NCBI RefSeq assembly: GCF_001007875.1
Contig: NZ_CP011412.1
Coordinates: forward strand, 3,038,001 to 3,102,000
Source of the DNA: Sedimenticola thiotaurini
GTDB lineage: Bacteria; Pseudomonadota; Gammaproteobacteria; Chromatiales; Chromatiaceae
Length of the DNA: 64,000 bases
Direction of reading: 5' to 3'
Numbering within the stretch: position 1 is the stretch's first letter; every line of letters starts with the position of its first letter. The position numbers and the translations under genes were made by a program. Positions 9,943 through 18,842 of the stretch are shown here, piece by piece. The notes beneath the pieces were generated by a model, which did no database searches, was not told the origin of the DNA, and saw nothing but the letters and a program-made list of their open reading frames with translations.

Positions 9943-11397
9943 ATGTTAATTTTTGAACAATCCAAGACCGGACGTTATGCGCCGGCGCAATCGCCCCTCA
10001 ATCGGGCTGATGTGAGCGGCTTGCCTGAACAGTTCCGCCGCAAGCGGTCCGCCGCCCTGCCGGAGGTTTCCGAGATGCAGGCGGTACGCCACTACACCCG
10101 TCTGTCCCGTAAGAACTTCTCCATCGACACCCATTTCTACCCGCTGGGCTCCTGCACCATGAAGTACAACCCGCGGGCCTGTAACAGCCTGGCCAGTCTG
10201 CCGGGGCTGGAGTCACGCCACCCGGAGGCGCCGGAGAGCCATAGCCAGGGTTTTATGGCCTGTCTTTATGAGCTGCAGGAGATGCTGCGGGAAGTGACCG
10301 GCATGAAGGCGGTATCGCTCAGTCCGGCGGCGGGTGCACAGGGCGAGTTTGCCGGTGTGGCCATGATCCGTGCCTACCACGATGCGCGGGGTGACAGCGC
10401 CCGTTGTGAAATCCTGGTGCCGGATGCGGCCCACGGCACCAATCCGGCCTCGGCGGTGATGTGCGGTTACAAGGTGCGGGAGATACCCACCGGACCGGCG
10501 GGTGACGTGGACCTGGAAGCACTGCAGGCGGTGGTCGGGCCCCAGACTGCCGGGATCATGCTGACCAACCCCTCCACCCTGGGAGTGTTCGATCGTAATA
10601 TCGAGGCGATTGCCAAAACCGTCCATGATGCGGGCGGTCTGCTCTACTACGATGGCGCCAATCTGAATGCCATCCTGGGCAAGGTGCGGCCCGGTACCAT
10701 GGGCTTCGATGTGATCCATATGAACCTGCACAAAACCTTCTCCACCCCGCACGGTGGTGGCGGACCGGGGGCCGGGCCGGTGGGGGTCAGTGAACGACTG
10801 GTCCCTTACCTGCCAGTACCCATGGTGACCTGGGACGGGGATCAGTATCACTGGCTGACCGAGCGGGAGTGTCCCGAGAGCATCGGCCGTCTGACCGCTT
10901 TTGCCGGTAATGCCGGGGTGCTGTTGCGGGCCTATATCTATGCCCGCATGCTGGGCCGAGAAGGCATGCCCCGGGTGGCCGAGTTCTCCACCCTGAATGC
11001 CAACTACATGATGAAACAGCTGCAGGCGGCCGGCTTCCAGGCTGCCTATCCGGAACGCCGGGCGACCCATGAGTTCATCATTACCCTGAAGCAGCAGGCC
11101 AAGGAGCTGGGCGTCAACACCATGGACTTCGCCAAACGGCTGTTGGATTACGGCTTCCACGCGCCCACCACCTACTTCCCGTTACTGGTGCCGGAGTGTC
11201 TGCTGATCGAGCCGACCGAGACCGAGGACAAGGCGACGCTGGATGCCTTCATCGACGCCATGGGCAGGATTCTGGATGAGGCGAAGGAGAACCCGGAAAT
11301 GGTGAAGGGTGCCCCCTACAGTCTGCCGGTAAAACGGCTGGATGATGTGAAAGCGGCCCGGGAGCTGGATCTGGCCTGGTCGTCGGAGTCTGACTGA
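9943..11397 (+). CDS. gcvPB: Glycine dehydrogenase (decarboxylating) subunit 2
   Basis: The PLP-binding C-terminal half of the glycine decarboxylase. It has 484 residues with the cofactor Lys in [18 protein letters not shown] (around residue 267). It also has [38 protein letters not shown] and the C-terminal [21 protein letters not shown]. It acts with GcvPA, GcvH and GcvT; the fourth component (dihydrolipoamide dehydrogenase) is not in the window. The stop codon is followed without any gap by the dgkA start. Confidence 0.96.
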   Translation: MLIFEQSKTGRYAPAQSPLNRADVSGLPEQFRRKRSAALPEVSEMQAVRHYTRLSRKNFSIDTHFYPLGSCTMKYNPRACNSLASLPGLESRHPEAPESHSQGFMACLYELQEMLREVTGMKAVSLSPAAGAQGEFAGVAMIRAYHDARGDSARCEILVPDAAHGTNPASAVMCGYKVREIPTGPAGDVDLEALQAVVGPQTAGIMLTNPSTLGVFDRNIEAIAKTVHDAGGLLYYDGANLNAILGKVRPGTMGFDVIHMNLHKTFSTPHGGGGPGAGPVGVSERLVPYLPVPMVTWDGDQYHWLTERECPESIGRLTAFAGNAGVLLRAYIYARMLGREGMPRVAEFSTLNANYMMKQLQAAGFQAAYPERRATHEFIITLKQQAKELGVNTMDFAKRLLDYGFHAPTTYFPLLVPECLLIEPTETEDKATLDAFIDAMGRILDEAKENPEMVKGAPYSLPVKRLDDVKAARELDLAWSSESD

Positions 11398-11766
11398 ATG
11401 GCCAACCAGAAGGCCGCCGGCATTCGACGTATTATCAATGCCGGTGGCTACTCCCTGGCGGGATTCGCCGCCTGCTGGCGCCATGAGGCGGCGTTCCGCC
11501 AGGAACTGGCCGGGCTGATCCTGCTGCTGCCGTTGGCCCTCTATCTGGGTCAGACCGGGGTTGAGCGGGCACTGCTGGTGGGCAGCCTGTTACTGGTACC
11601 CTTGGCGGAGTTGTTCAACTCGGCCATCGAGGCCGTGGTGGACCGTTTTGGTGGCGAGCAGCACGAACTCTCGGGGCGGGCCAAGGATATCGGTTCGGCG
11701 GCGGTATTTCTGGCGATTGTTATCGCCATCATCACCTGGCTGTTGGTTCTGTTTCCATACCGCTGA
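11398..11766 (+). CDS. dgkA: Diacylglycerol kinase (DgkA)
   Basis: A small inner-membrane lipid kinase that recycles diacylglycerol to phosphatidic acid. The 122 residues form three membrane helices. The family signature ELFNSAIEAVVDRFG (around residues 70-84) contains the conserved Glu and Asn, and RHEAAFRQEL near the N-terminus matches the DgkA surface helix. The start follows the gcvPB stop directly, so it is probably read with the gcv operon, although it has no functional link to glycine metabolism. Confidence 0.93.
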   Translation: MANQKAAGIRRIINAGGYSLAGFAACWRHEAAFRQELAGLILLLPLALYLGQTGVERALLVGSLLLVPLAELFNSAIEAVVDRFGGEQHELSGRAKDIGSAAVFLAIVIAIITWLLVLFPYR

Positions 11767-11925
11767 AGAACAGAAATCTGCCTTCATTTGGTGCAGATTC
11801 GGCATCCGACATTTCTTCATCTGATCTAAGTCAATGCCATACCCGGTTTCTGCTGGCAGTTTCTATCCATTTCCCTGTTGATCAGAGTAGAATTCGCGGC
11901 CTGATCGATACCCACGGAGGATAGA

Positions 11926-12858
11926 ATGTCTGCACTGATTTGTGGCTCCATGGCCTTTGACACCATTATGGTCTTCCCGGACCAGTTCAAGAACCACATC
12001 TTGCCGGAGCAGGTACATATCCTTAATGTTTCCTTCCTGGTCCCGGAGTTGCGGCGTGAATTTGGCGGCTGTGCCGGCAATATCGCCTACAACCTGAAGC
12101 TGCTGGGGGGTGACGGTAAGCCGATGGCCACCGTCGGTGCCGATTTTGGCGCCTATGCCAGCTGGATGGACGAAGTAGGTGTCAGCCGGGACCATATCAA
12201 GGTGATCGAAGACAGCTACACCGCCCAGGCCTACATCACCACCGACAAAGACGACAACCAGATCAACGCTTTCCATCCGGGTGCCATGAACTTTTCCCAC
12301 CTCAACCGGATTGACGGGACCATCGGCGCCACACTCGGACTGATCTCCCCGGATGGCCGGCAAGGCATGATCGAGCACGCTCAGCAGTTCGTCGAACAGG
12401 GTGTGCCGTTTATTTTCGATCCTGGCCAGGGCCTGCCCATGTTCAATGGCGAGGAGCTGAAACTGTTCGTGGAGCAGGCGGACTGGCTGGCCTTCAACGA
12501 CTACGAAGCCAAGCTGATGGTGGAGCGCACCGGCATGAGCGCCGAGCAGATGGCACAGCAGGTGAAAGCGGTTATCATCACCCGTGGTGGCCAGGGTTCA
12601 CTGATCTATACAGCGGACAAGCAGTACGAAATCCCGGCAGTGCCGGTATCCGGCATCGTTGACCCCACAGGTTGTGGTGATGCTTATCGGGCCGGCCTGT
12701 TGTATGGTTTGATGAACGATATGGATTGGCAGACCACGGGGCGTGTTGCCTCGCTGATGGGTGGTATCAAAATCGAAGAGGCGGGACCGCAGAATCACCG
12801 CTTTGAGCGCGATGAGTTTAACGAGCGCTTCAAGACTGTCTTCGGTTACGCCCTCTGA
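11926..12858 (+). CDS. PfkB-family carbohydrate/nucleoside kinase (adenosine kinase-like)
   Basis: A ribokinase-superfamily sugar or nucleoside kinase of 310 residues. The N-terminus ALICGSMAFDTIMVF and the FGGCAGNIAYNLKLLGG substrate-binding turn (around 43-60) are typical. The C-terminal PfkB signature DPTGCGDAYRAGLLYG holds the anion hole and catalytic Asp (around 247). The overall pattern (IVDPTGCGDAYRAG, GQNxxAF-type HPGAM) is closest to proteins annotated as adenosine kinase in proteobacteria, but the substrate cannot be fixed from sequence. GGAGGATAG is the ribosome site. It stands alone between dgkA and the molybdopterin genes. Confidence 0.82.
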   Translation: MSALICGSMAFDTIMVFPDQFKNHILPEQVHILNVSFLVPELRREFGGCAGNIAYNLKLLGGDGKPMATVGADFGAYASWMDEVGVSRDHIKVIEDSYTAQAYITTDKDDNQINAFHPGAMNFSHLNRIDGTIGATLGLISPDGRQGMIEHAQQFVEQGVPFIFDPGQGLPMFNGEELKLFVEQADWLAFNDYEAKLMVERTGMSAEQMAQQVKAVIITRGGQGSLIYTADKQYEIPAVPVSGIVDPTGCGDAYRAGLLYGLMNDMDWQTTGRVASLMGGIKIEEAGPQNHRFERDEFNERFKTVFGYAL

Positions 12859-12972
12859 GCGGAGCAGACTTGATTCGCCGTGTCCGGCGGGCGCCCTAGT
12901 AGCACGGGCCTGCCAATCTATTGGCTTGAGTGACAGCTTTGATCCCGATCCAAACAACCCAGAGAATGGACC

Positions 12973-13491
12973 ATGACAGGACATTATGACGAATCGGGCT
13001 TCGTGCCCCTGAATATTGCCGTGCTGACCGTATCGGATACCCGTACCGAGGAGACCGACAAGTCGGGCAAGGTGCTCCAGGAGGGCGCTGCGGCTGCCGG
13101 CCACAACGTGGTGGAGAAGGCGATCGTCAAGGATGATATCTACCAGATGCGGGCGATCTTCTCGCGCTGGATCGCCGATCCGGATGTACACGTGATTATC
13201 AGCACCGGCGGCACCGGCATTACCGGCCGTGACAGTACGCCGGAAGCGGTTATGCCGCTGCTGGAGAAGTCCATTGAGGGATTCGGCGAACTGTTCCGGC
13301 ATGTCTCCCTGGAGGAGATTGGCGCTTCGGCCATCCAGTCCAGGGCGATCGCCGGGTTGACCAATCAGACCCTGGTGTTCTGCCTGCCCGGCTCCACCGG
13401 TGCCTGCCGTACCGGCTGGGAGAAAATACTCAATCCGCAACTGGATCATCGTACCCGGCCGTGTAATTTTGCCCAGATGTTTCGGGCCTGA
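12973..13491 (+). CDS. moaB: Molybdenum cofactor biosynthesis protein B (MoaB)
   Basis: MoaB/MogA-type proteins adenylylate molybdopterin before metal insertion. The 172-residue protein has the MoCF fold: NIAVLTVSDTRTEETDKSG near the N-terminus, the nucleotide-binding ISTGGTGITGRDSTPEA (around 76-92), and FCLPGSTGACRTGWEKIL at the C-terminus. A 114-bp gap separates it from the preceding kinase. It opens the moaB-moeA-moaD-moaE cluster; moaA and moaC are not present in the window. Confidence 0.95.
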   Translation: MTGHYDESGFVPLNIAVLTVSDTRTEETDKSGKVLQEGAAAAGHNVVEKAIVKDDIYQMRAIFSRWIADPDVHVIISTGGTGITGRDSTPEAVMPLLEKSIEGFGELFRHVSLEEIGASAIQSRAIAGLTNQTLVFCLPGSTGACRTGWEKILNPQLDHRTRPCNFAQMFRA

Positions 13492-13527
13492 CACCAGGCC
13501 TGCAACAGAACCCGAGAGTAGATACTG

Positions 13528-14778
13528 ATGAGTGATTGTGGTTGTTCTTCCGTCGCCGAGCCGAGCATGAAACCGCTGGAAGAGGCGCTGGCCCTGCTGC
13601 TCTCCCATGCCCAGGCAGTGCCCGAGTACGATACGGTCTCGCTGGCGGAGGCTAATGGCCGTGTTCTGGCTGAACCGGTGATAAGCCAGATCAATATGCC
13701 GCCCTGGGACAACAGTGCAATGGATGGTTACGCGGTGAACACGGCGGATCTTAACGAGACGCCCTGCACCCTGCCTGTCTCCCAGCGTATCCCGGCTGGT
13801 GCTGCGCCGGAGCCGCTGGCAGCGGGTACGGCGGCGCGCATCTTTACCGGTGCCCCGGTGCCTCCTAATGCCGATGCCGTGGTGATTCAGGAGGTGTGTG
13901 AGCAGCAGGGCGATCAGGTCACTATCCGTCAATCTGCTGCTCCGGGAGCCAATATCCGCAATGCCGGTGAGGACACCCGGATCGGCCAGAAGGTGTTGCA
14001 GGCCGGCACCCGTCTGGGTGCCCAGCACATCGGGCTGGCGGCCTCGGTAGGCGTGAGTGAACTGACGGTCTACCGACGCCTGAAGGTGGCGCTGTTCTCC
14101 TCCGGCGACGAACTGATCAGCCCCGGTCAGCCACTCGGGCCGGGTCAGATCTACAACTCCAACGAGTACACCCTGCGGGCGCTGTTACAGGCGCTGGGTT
14201 GTGAAATCATCAGCCTGGGGATTGTAAAAGATACCTTCGAGGCGACTTGTGATGCGCTCTCCCGAGCTGCCGGGCAGGCCGATCTGGTGATGACCTCCGG
14301 TGGGGTCTCGGTGGGGGAAGAGGATCACCTGAAACCGGCCGTCGAGGCGCTCGGCTCCCTGGATCTGTGGAAAATCGCCATTCGCCCGGGCAAGCCACTC
14401 GCGTTTGGTCATATCCAGGGCACCCCTTTCATCGGCACACCCGGTAATCCGGTCTCCCTGTTTGTCACTTTTTGCCTGTTTGCCCGACCCTTTATCCTCA
14501 AACGGCAGGGTGTCCGGGAGGCGGAACAGACGCCGACTCCGATCCTGGCCAGGGCCGATTTTGACTGGCCGAAAGCCGAAAAGCGGCGTGAGTTTGCCCG
14601 CGCCCAGCTCAACCTGGACGCCCAGGGGGAGGCGCAGGTGAGTCTCTACTCCAGCCGCTCTTCCGGCGTACTCAACTCCCTCACCTGGGCCAACGGCCTG
14701 GCGATACTGCCGGAACAGCAGACCCTGGTACGTGGGGACATGGTGCAATTTCTGCCCTTCAGCGAGTTACTCAAATGA
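13528..14778 (+). CDS. moeA: Molybdopterin molybdenumtransferase (MoeA)
   Basis: MoeA inserts molybdate into adenylylated molybdopterin. It has 416 residues with standard domain order. Visible motifs are MPPWDNSAMDGYAVN (around 58-72), RIFTGAPVPPNADAVVIQE, the MoCF domain VALFSSGDELISPGQPLGPGQIYNSNEY and MTSGGVSVGEEDHLK, and GTPGNPVSLFVTFCLFARP. The first residues (SDCGCSS) are cysteine-rich, which is unusual but seen in some relatives. Its last codon overlaps moaD (ATGA), so the two are translationally coupled. Confidence 0.95.
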   Translation: MSDCGCSSVAEPSMKPLEEALALLLSHAQAVPEYDTVSLAEANGRVLAEPVISQINMPPWDNSAMDGYAVNTADLNETPCTLPVSQRIPAGAAPEPLAAGTAARIFTGAPVPPNADAVVIQEVCEQQGDQVTIRQSAAPGANIRNAGEDTRIGQKVLQAGTRLGAQHIGLAASVGVSELTVYRRLKVALFSSGDELISPGQPLGPGQIYNSNEYTLRALLQALGCEIISLGIVKDTFEATCDALSRAAGQADLVMTSGGVSVGEEDHLKPAVEALGSLDLWKIAIRPGKPLAFGHIQGTPFIGTPGNPVSLFVTFCLFARPFILKRQGVREAEQTPTPILARADFDWPKAEKRREFARAQLNLDAQGEAQVSLYSSRSSGVLNSLTWANGLAILPEQQTLVRGDMVQFLPFSELLK

Positions 14779-15029
14779 TCAATCTGCTCTACTTTGCCCG
14801 CTTGCGCGAAGCGCTGCAGACCGGTTCCGAAACTCTGGATCCGCAATCCGATTCCACCACTGTCGCTACAATTGTGGACCAATTGCGGGCCCGCGGCGGT
14901 GTCTGGCAGGATGTGTTTGCCGAGAATCAGACCGTGCTGGTGGCGGTGAACCAGGAGATGTGCGACCTCGAAGCCGCGGTAAAAGATGGTGACGAGGTGG
15001 CCTTTTTCCCGCCCGTGACCGGCGGTTAG
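14775..15029 (+). CDS. moaD: Molybdopterin synthase sulfur carrier subunit (MoaD)
   Basis: A ubiquitin-fold sulfur carrier of 84 residues ending in the obligatory Gly-Gly (FFPPVTGG). It is activated there as a thiocarboxylate and delivers sulfur to precursor Z on MoaE. The N-terminus INLLYFARLREAL is typical. It overlaps the moeA stop. MoaE follows after 238 bases that hold a long palindromic repeat instead of the usual tight coupling. Confidence 0.94.
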   Translation: MINLLYFARLREALQTGSETLDPQSDSTTVATIVDQLRARGGVWQDVFAENQTVLVAVNQEMCDLEAAVKDGDEVAFFPPVTGG

Positions 15030-15095
15030 CCGGGCATCTATACTCTGTAGGGCGGATAAGCCGCGGGCTGCATACCGTCTTACAAGCGACGGATC

Positions 15096-15170
15096 GTAGA
15101 GTGGGTACGCTTGTTGTGCCCACGCGGATGCCGGTAAACAGCGTGGGCACAGAACACATGCCCACCCTAC
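15096..15170. repeat. 75-bp extragenic palindrome between moaD and moaE
   Basis: Two imperfect complementary arms of about 29 bases (starting GTAGAGTGGGTACGC and ending CATGCCCACCCTAC, both with the core GTGCCCACG/CGTGGGCAC) flank a 17-base centre. It resembles dispersed palindromes of the GTAGGGTGGGCA type found between genes in many proteobacterial genomes. Whether it is mobile or regulatory cannot be told from one copy. Confidence 0.65.
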
Positions 15171-15267
15171 CGGCTCTTTTATTTGGGCAGGGGTGATCTT
15201 GCGGGGCCGTTGATAGGCCCGCCAGGCACTCCGACCTCTCAAATCACTGTCTGCACGGTACAACGCC

Positions 15268-15732
15268 ATGAACCAGATTAAAATCCAGACGGAACCGTTC
15301 GATTTGACCGCCATCCAGGAAGAGATGCGCCGACAGAATCCGGCCATCGGCGCCGTGGTGACCTTTCTCGGCCAGATGCGGGATATCAACGAGGGTGATC
15401 AGGTCACTACCATGACCCTGGAACACTACCCGGGCATGACCGAAAAGGCGTTGCAGGCGATTGTGGACGAGGCCAACGAGCGCTGGCAGCTGTTGGGTAT
15501 CCGGGTGGTGCACCGGGTCGGTCCCCTGCAACCCCTGGATCCCATCGTGCTGGTGGCGGTGGCCAGCGCCCACCGGGGTGAGGCGTTCCAGGCCTGTGAA
15601 TTTATTATCGACTACCTGAAGACCCGGGCACCGTTCTGGAAAAAGGAGCAGACGCCGGAGGGAGAGCGCTGGGTCGATGCCCGTCACACCGATGAGCAGG
15701 CGGAACAGCGCTGGAAAAGGGCCGGCTCCTAG
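15268..15732 (+). CDS. moaE: Molybdopterin synthase catalytic subunit (MoaE)
   Basis: MoaE converts cyclic pyranopterin monophosphate to molybdopterin using MoaD thiocarboxylate. The protein has 154 residues. It shows GAVVTFLGQMRDIN (around 29-42), LEHYPGMTEKAL, the HRVGPLQPLDPIVLVAVASAHRGEAFQACEFIIDYLK block given here in two pieces (HRVGPL and AHRGEAF), and the catalytic lysines in KTRAPFWKKE. It is separated from moaD by the palindromic element but is in the same orientation. Confidence 0.95.
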   Translation: MNQIKIQTEPFDLTAIQEEMRRQNPAIGAVVTFLGQMRDINEGDQVTTMTLEHYPGMTEKALQAIVDEANERWQLLGIRVVHRVGPLQPLDPIVLVAVASAHRGEAFQACEFIIDYLKTRAPFWKKEQTPEGERWVDARHTDEQAEQRWKRAGS

Positions 15733-15929
15733 GGAGTCATTTCTATCTCTCCGTCCAACTGGTAGTCTGGTCATCGAACCCCGCGCTGACTACGTACACA
15801 GGGCAGGAAGCAGGGCATGACTAGGTTGCCGGAGCGGGGTTGGTCAACCGCCCGTTGGGCCCGCTTGCTGTTATGCCGGAATATCTGCTAAACCGGTGAC
15901 GGGATTACTCGATTCAACCGACTGGGATC

Positions 15930-16562
15930 ATGAACGCCGTCCTCAATCCAACCCTGCTGGGGGTTTTTATCCCCACCTTCTTTCTGGTCTCCCTGACCCC
16001 CGGTATGTGCATGACGCTCTCCCTGACTCTCGGCATGACCATTGGCGTGCGGCGCACCTTCTGGATGATGGCGGGCGAACTGTTTGGGGTGGGATTGGTG
16101 GCCGCCGCCGCGGTGGTGGGGGTGGCGACCCTGATGCTCCGTTATCCGGTGGCGTTTGAACTGTTCAAATATGTGGGTGGTGGATACCTGGCTTTTCTGG
16201 GCATCCAGATGTGGCGCTCCCGGGGTAAACTGGCCATTAACCTGGAGTGTCCGCAGCAGCAACAGGTGACCGGTATGGCGCTGGCGGTACAGGGCTTTGT
16301 CACTGCGGTGGCCAATCCCAAGGGGTGGGCGTTTTTCATCGCCCTGCTGCCACCCTTTATCAATGACCAGCAACCCATGCTGCCCCAACTGGTGGTGCTG
16401 TTGAGCCTGATTCTGCTGATCGAGTTCTGCTGTCTGGTACTGTATGCCAGCGGCGGGCGCACCCTGAGCCTGTTTCTGCAGCAGCGCGGTAATGTGCGCC
16501 TGCTCAATCGCATCGCCGGCAGTCTGATGATCGGGGTCGGGATCTGGTTGGCCTTTGGTTGA
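15930..16562 (+). CDS. LysE/RhtB-family amino-acid exporter
   Basis: An inner-membrane transporter of 210 residues with about six hydrophobic helices. Family features are the N-terminal TPGMCMTLSLTLGMTIGVRRTFWM segment (the TPGP-like loop, here PGMCM), the KYVGGGYLAFLGIQMWRS loop and the later FVTAVANPKGWAFFIALLPPF motif. Such proteins export lysine, threonine, homoserine lactone or similar solutes; the substrate here is unknown. It ends directly before the E1 gene, with no terminator between them. Confidence 0.88.
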   Translation: MNAVLNPTLLGVFIPTFFLVSLTPGMCMTLSLTLGMTIGVRRTFWMMAGELFGVGLVAAAAVVGVATLMLRYPVAFELFKYVGGGYLAFLGIQMWRSRGKLAINLECPQQQQVTGMALAVQGFVTAVANPKGWAFFIALLPPFINDQQPMLPQLVVLLSLILLIEFCCLVLYASGGRTLSLFLQQRGNVRLLNRIAGSLMIGVGIWLAFG

Positions 16563-16619
16563 ATGGGTCGTCCGCCGGTCGGGACAGGCGATCCGGTACG
16601 TTACACGGGAACGCTTTCA

Positions 16620-18842
16620 ATGAAGAGTCGCGCTGAACTACTGGAATCCCGCTTTCCGCAACAGGTGCTGGAGGGGGCGCTGCCCCCGGCGGTTGTGGAC
16701 CTGACCCCCCAGGCAGTGGGTCTGGCACCGACCGAGCTGGTGGATCTGTTCGAGAGCCAGCTGATGAGCCGGCATCTCGATTATCAATCCCGCCGGCTGC
16801 GGGCCAGAAACGAAAGCTTCTACACCATCGGCAGTGCCGGCCACGAGGGTAACGCGGTACTGGGTAAGCTGTTCCGCATCACCGACATGGCGTTCCTGCA
16901 CTATCGCAGTGGCGCCCTGCTGATCCAGCGCAGCAAACAGCGTCCTGGGGAGACGCCGCTATATGACATGCTGCTCTCTTTTGCCGCCTCCAGTGAAGAC
17001 CCCATCTCCGGTGGCAGGCACAAGGTGCTGGGTAGCCGGACTCTGCTGGTGCCGCCCCAGACCAGCACTATCGCTTCGCACCTGCCGAAGGCGATGGGGG
17101 CGGCCCATGCCCTGGGCCTGGCGCAACGACTGCCACCGGACGGCATGGCCCTGCCGAAGGACAGCGTCATTCTGTGCAACTTCGGCGACGCCTCCGCCAA
17201 CCACTCCACCGCCCAGGGGGCGATCAATACGGCCGGTTGGGCGGCCTACCAGAACTCACCCATGCCGATCGTGTTCGTCTGCGAAGACAATGGTATCGGT
17301 ATCTCCACCCGCACCCCCCGAGGCTGGATTCACGCCAGCTTCTCCGGTCGTGCCGGGCTCCATTATCTCTACTGCGACGGCACCGATCTGCTGGACAGCG
17401 TGCGTGGTGTGCAGGCCGCACTGGCCTATGCGCGTCGCTGGCGCAAGCCGGTGTTTCTGCACATGCGGGTGGTTCGTCTGCTGGGTCACGCTGGCTCCGA
17501 TACCGAGGTGGGGTACCGTACGCTTGAGCAGGTGGAGGCGGACGAGCGCCAGGATCCGCTGCTGCACTCGGCCCGTATCCTGTTGGAGCAGAACATCCTC
17601 ACGGCAGAACAGATCTGCGAACTGAATGCACAGATCGCCCAGCGGGTGTCCCGTATTGCCGAACAGGCGATTCGCCGGCCCAAACTGCAGAGCGCCGCCG
17701 AGGTGATGGCATCCATCGCTCCGTTGCGGAGCGACATCAGACCGGTTCCGCCTGCTGACCATGGGGCCCGGCAGGCACTGCTGGCGCAGGAGCAGCGGCA
17801 ACTGGACAAACCGCAGAATATGGCCCGGCTGATCAATCTGGCCCTGGCCGATATCCTGCTGCAGTATCGCAACTGTGTGGTATGCGGTGAGGATGTGGGC
17901 CGGAAGGGCGGGGTCTACAGCGTCACCACCGGCTTGGTGGACAAGTTCGGCCCGCAGCGGGTGATCAACACCCTGTTGGATGAGCAGAGTATCCTGGGAC
18001 TGGCTATCGGCCTGGGACAGCTCGGTTACCTGCCCATACCGGAGATCCAGTTCCTGGCCTATGTGCACAATGCCGAAGATCAGATCCGGGGCGAGGCGGC
18101 GACCCTGTCGTTCTTTTCCAATGGCCAGTTCAGCAACCCGATGGTGGTGCGGATCGCCGGCCTGGCCTATCAGAAGGGCTTCGGTGGCCATTTTCACAAC
18201 GACAACTCGCTGGCCCTGTTCCGGGATATCCCGGGGTTGGTGATCGCCTGCCCCTCGAACGGGGCAGATGCGGTGGAGATGCTGCGCAGCTGCGTAGCGC
18301 TGGCCCATGAACAGCGCCGGGTGGTGATCTTCATCGAGCCGATCGCCCTCTACATGACCCGGGACCTGCACCAGCCGGGTGATGAAGGCTGGACAGCCAC
18401 CTATGTGGGGCCTGGAGAAAGCACGCCGATTGCACCAGGAGAGTTCGGTTGCCATGGCGATGGAACCGATCTCTGCATTATCAGTTATGGTAACGGTTAC
18501 TATCTCTCCCGCCAGGTGGCCCGGGAGCTGGAACAGGAGCACGGGATCAGCCTGCGGGTGATCGATCTGCGCTGGCTGGCGCCCTTGGATGAGATGGCAC
18601 TGGTGGAGGCTGTTGCCCCCTGTGACGCGGTACTGCTGGTGGATGAGTGTCGTCGTACCGGCTCCATCAGCGAGGCCCTGGTGACCCTGCTGACCGAGCG
18701 GGCCCCCGGGCGCCATCGCATCGCCCGGATCACTGCCGAGGACTGCTTTATCCCGCTGGCGGACGCGGCCCGGCTGGTGTTGCCGGACCGGCAGCAGATC
18801 GTGGCCGCCGCCCTGGGCCTGGTGAGGGGGGAATCGGCATGA
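16620..18842 (+). CDS. Fused alpha/beta 2-oxoacid dehydrogenase E1 component
   Basis: A thiamine-diphosphate enzyme of 740 residues that joins both E1 subunits of a branched-chain-type 2-oxoacid dehydrogenase in one chain. The alpha half (about 40-400) has YTIGSAGHEGNAVLG, HYRSGALL and the ThDP motif GDASANHSTAQGAIN followed by CEDNGIGISTRTP. The beta half (about 415-735) has VVCGEDVGRKGGVYSVTTGL, PIPEIQFLAYVHNAEDQIRG (cofactor-activating Glu region) and DECRRTGSISEALVT. No E2 or E3 gene is adjacent. The next gene, an acyltransferase, overlaps it (ATGA). The start at 16620 was chosen for a weak GGGAA; an ATG at 16563 would add 19 residues. Confidence 0.86.
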   Translation: MKSRAELLESRFPQQVLEGALPPAVVDLTPQAVGLAPTELVDLFESQLMSRHLDYQSRRLRARNESFYTIGSAGHEGNAVLGKLFRITDMAFLHYRSGALLIQRSKQRPGETPLYDMLLSFAASSEDPISGGRHKVLGSRTLLVPPQTSTIASHLPKAMGAAHALGLAQRLPPDGMALPKDSVILCNFGDASANHSTAQGAINTAGWAAYQNSPMPIVFVCEDNGIGISTRTPRGWIHASFSGRAGLHYLYCDGTDLLDSVRGVQAALAYARRWRKPVFLHMRVVRLLGHAGSDTEVGYRTLEQVEADERQDPLLHSARILLEQNILTAEQICELNAQIAQRVSRIAEQAIRRPKLQSAAEVMASIAPLRSDIRPVPPADHGARQALLAQEQRQLDKPQNMARLINLALADILLQYRNCVVCGEDVGRKGGVYSVTTGLVDKFGPQRVINTLLDEQSILGLAIGLGQLGYLPIPEIQFLAYVHNAEDQIRGEAATLSFFSNGQFSNPMVVRIAGLAYQKGFGGHFHNDNSLALFRDIPGLVIACPSNGADAVEMLRSCVALAHEQRRVVIFIEPIALYMTRDLHQPGDEGWTATYVGPGESTPIAPGEFGCHGDGTDLCIISYGNGYYLSRQVARELEQEHGISLRVIDLRWLAPLDEMALVEAVAPCDAVLLVDECRRTGSISEALVTLLTERAPGRHRIARITAEDCFIPLADAARLVLPDRQQIVAAALGLVRGESA

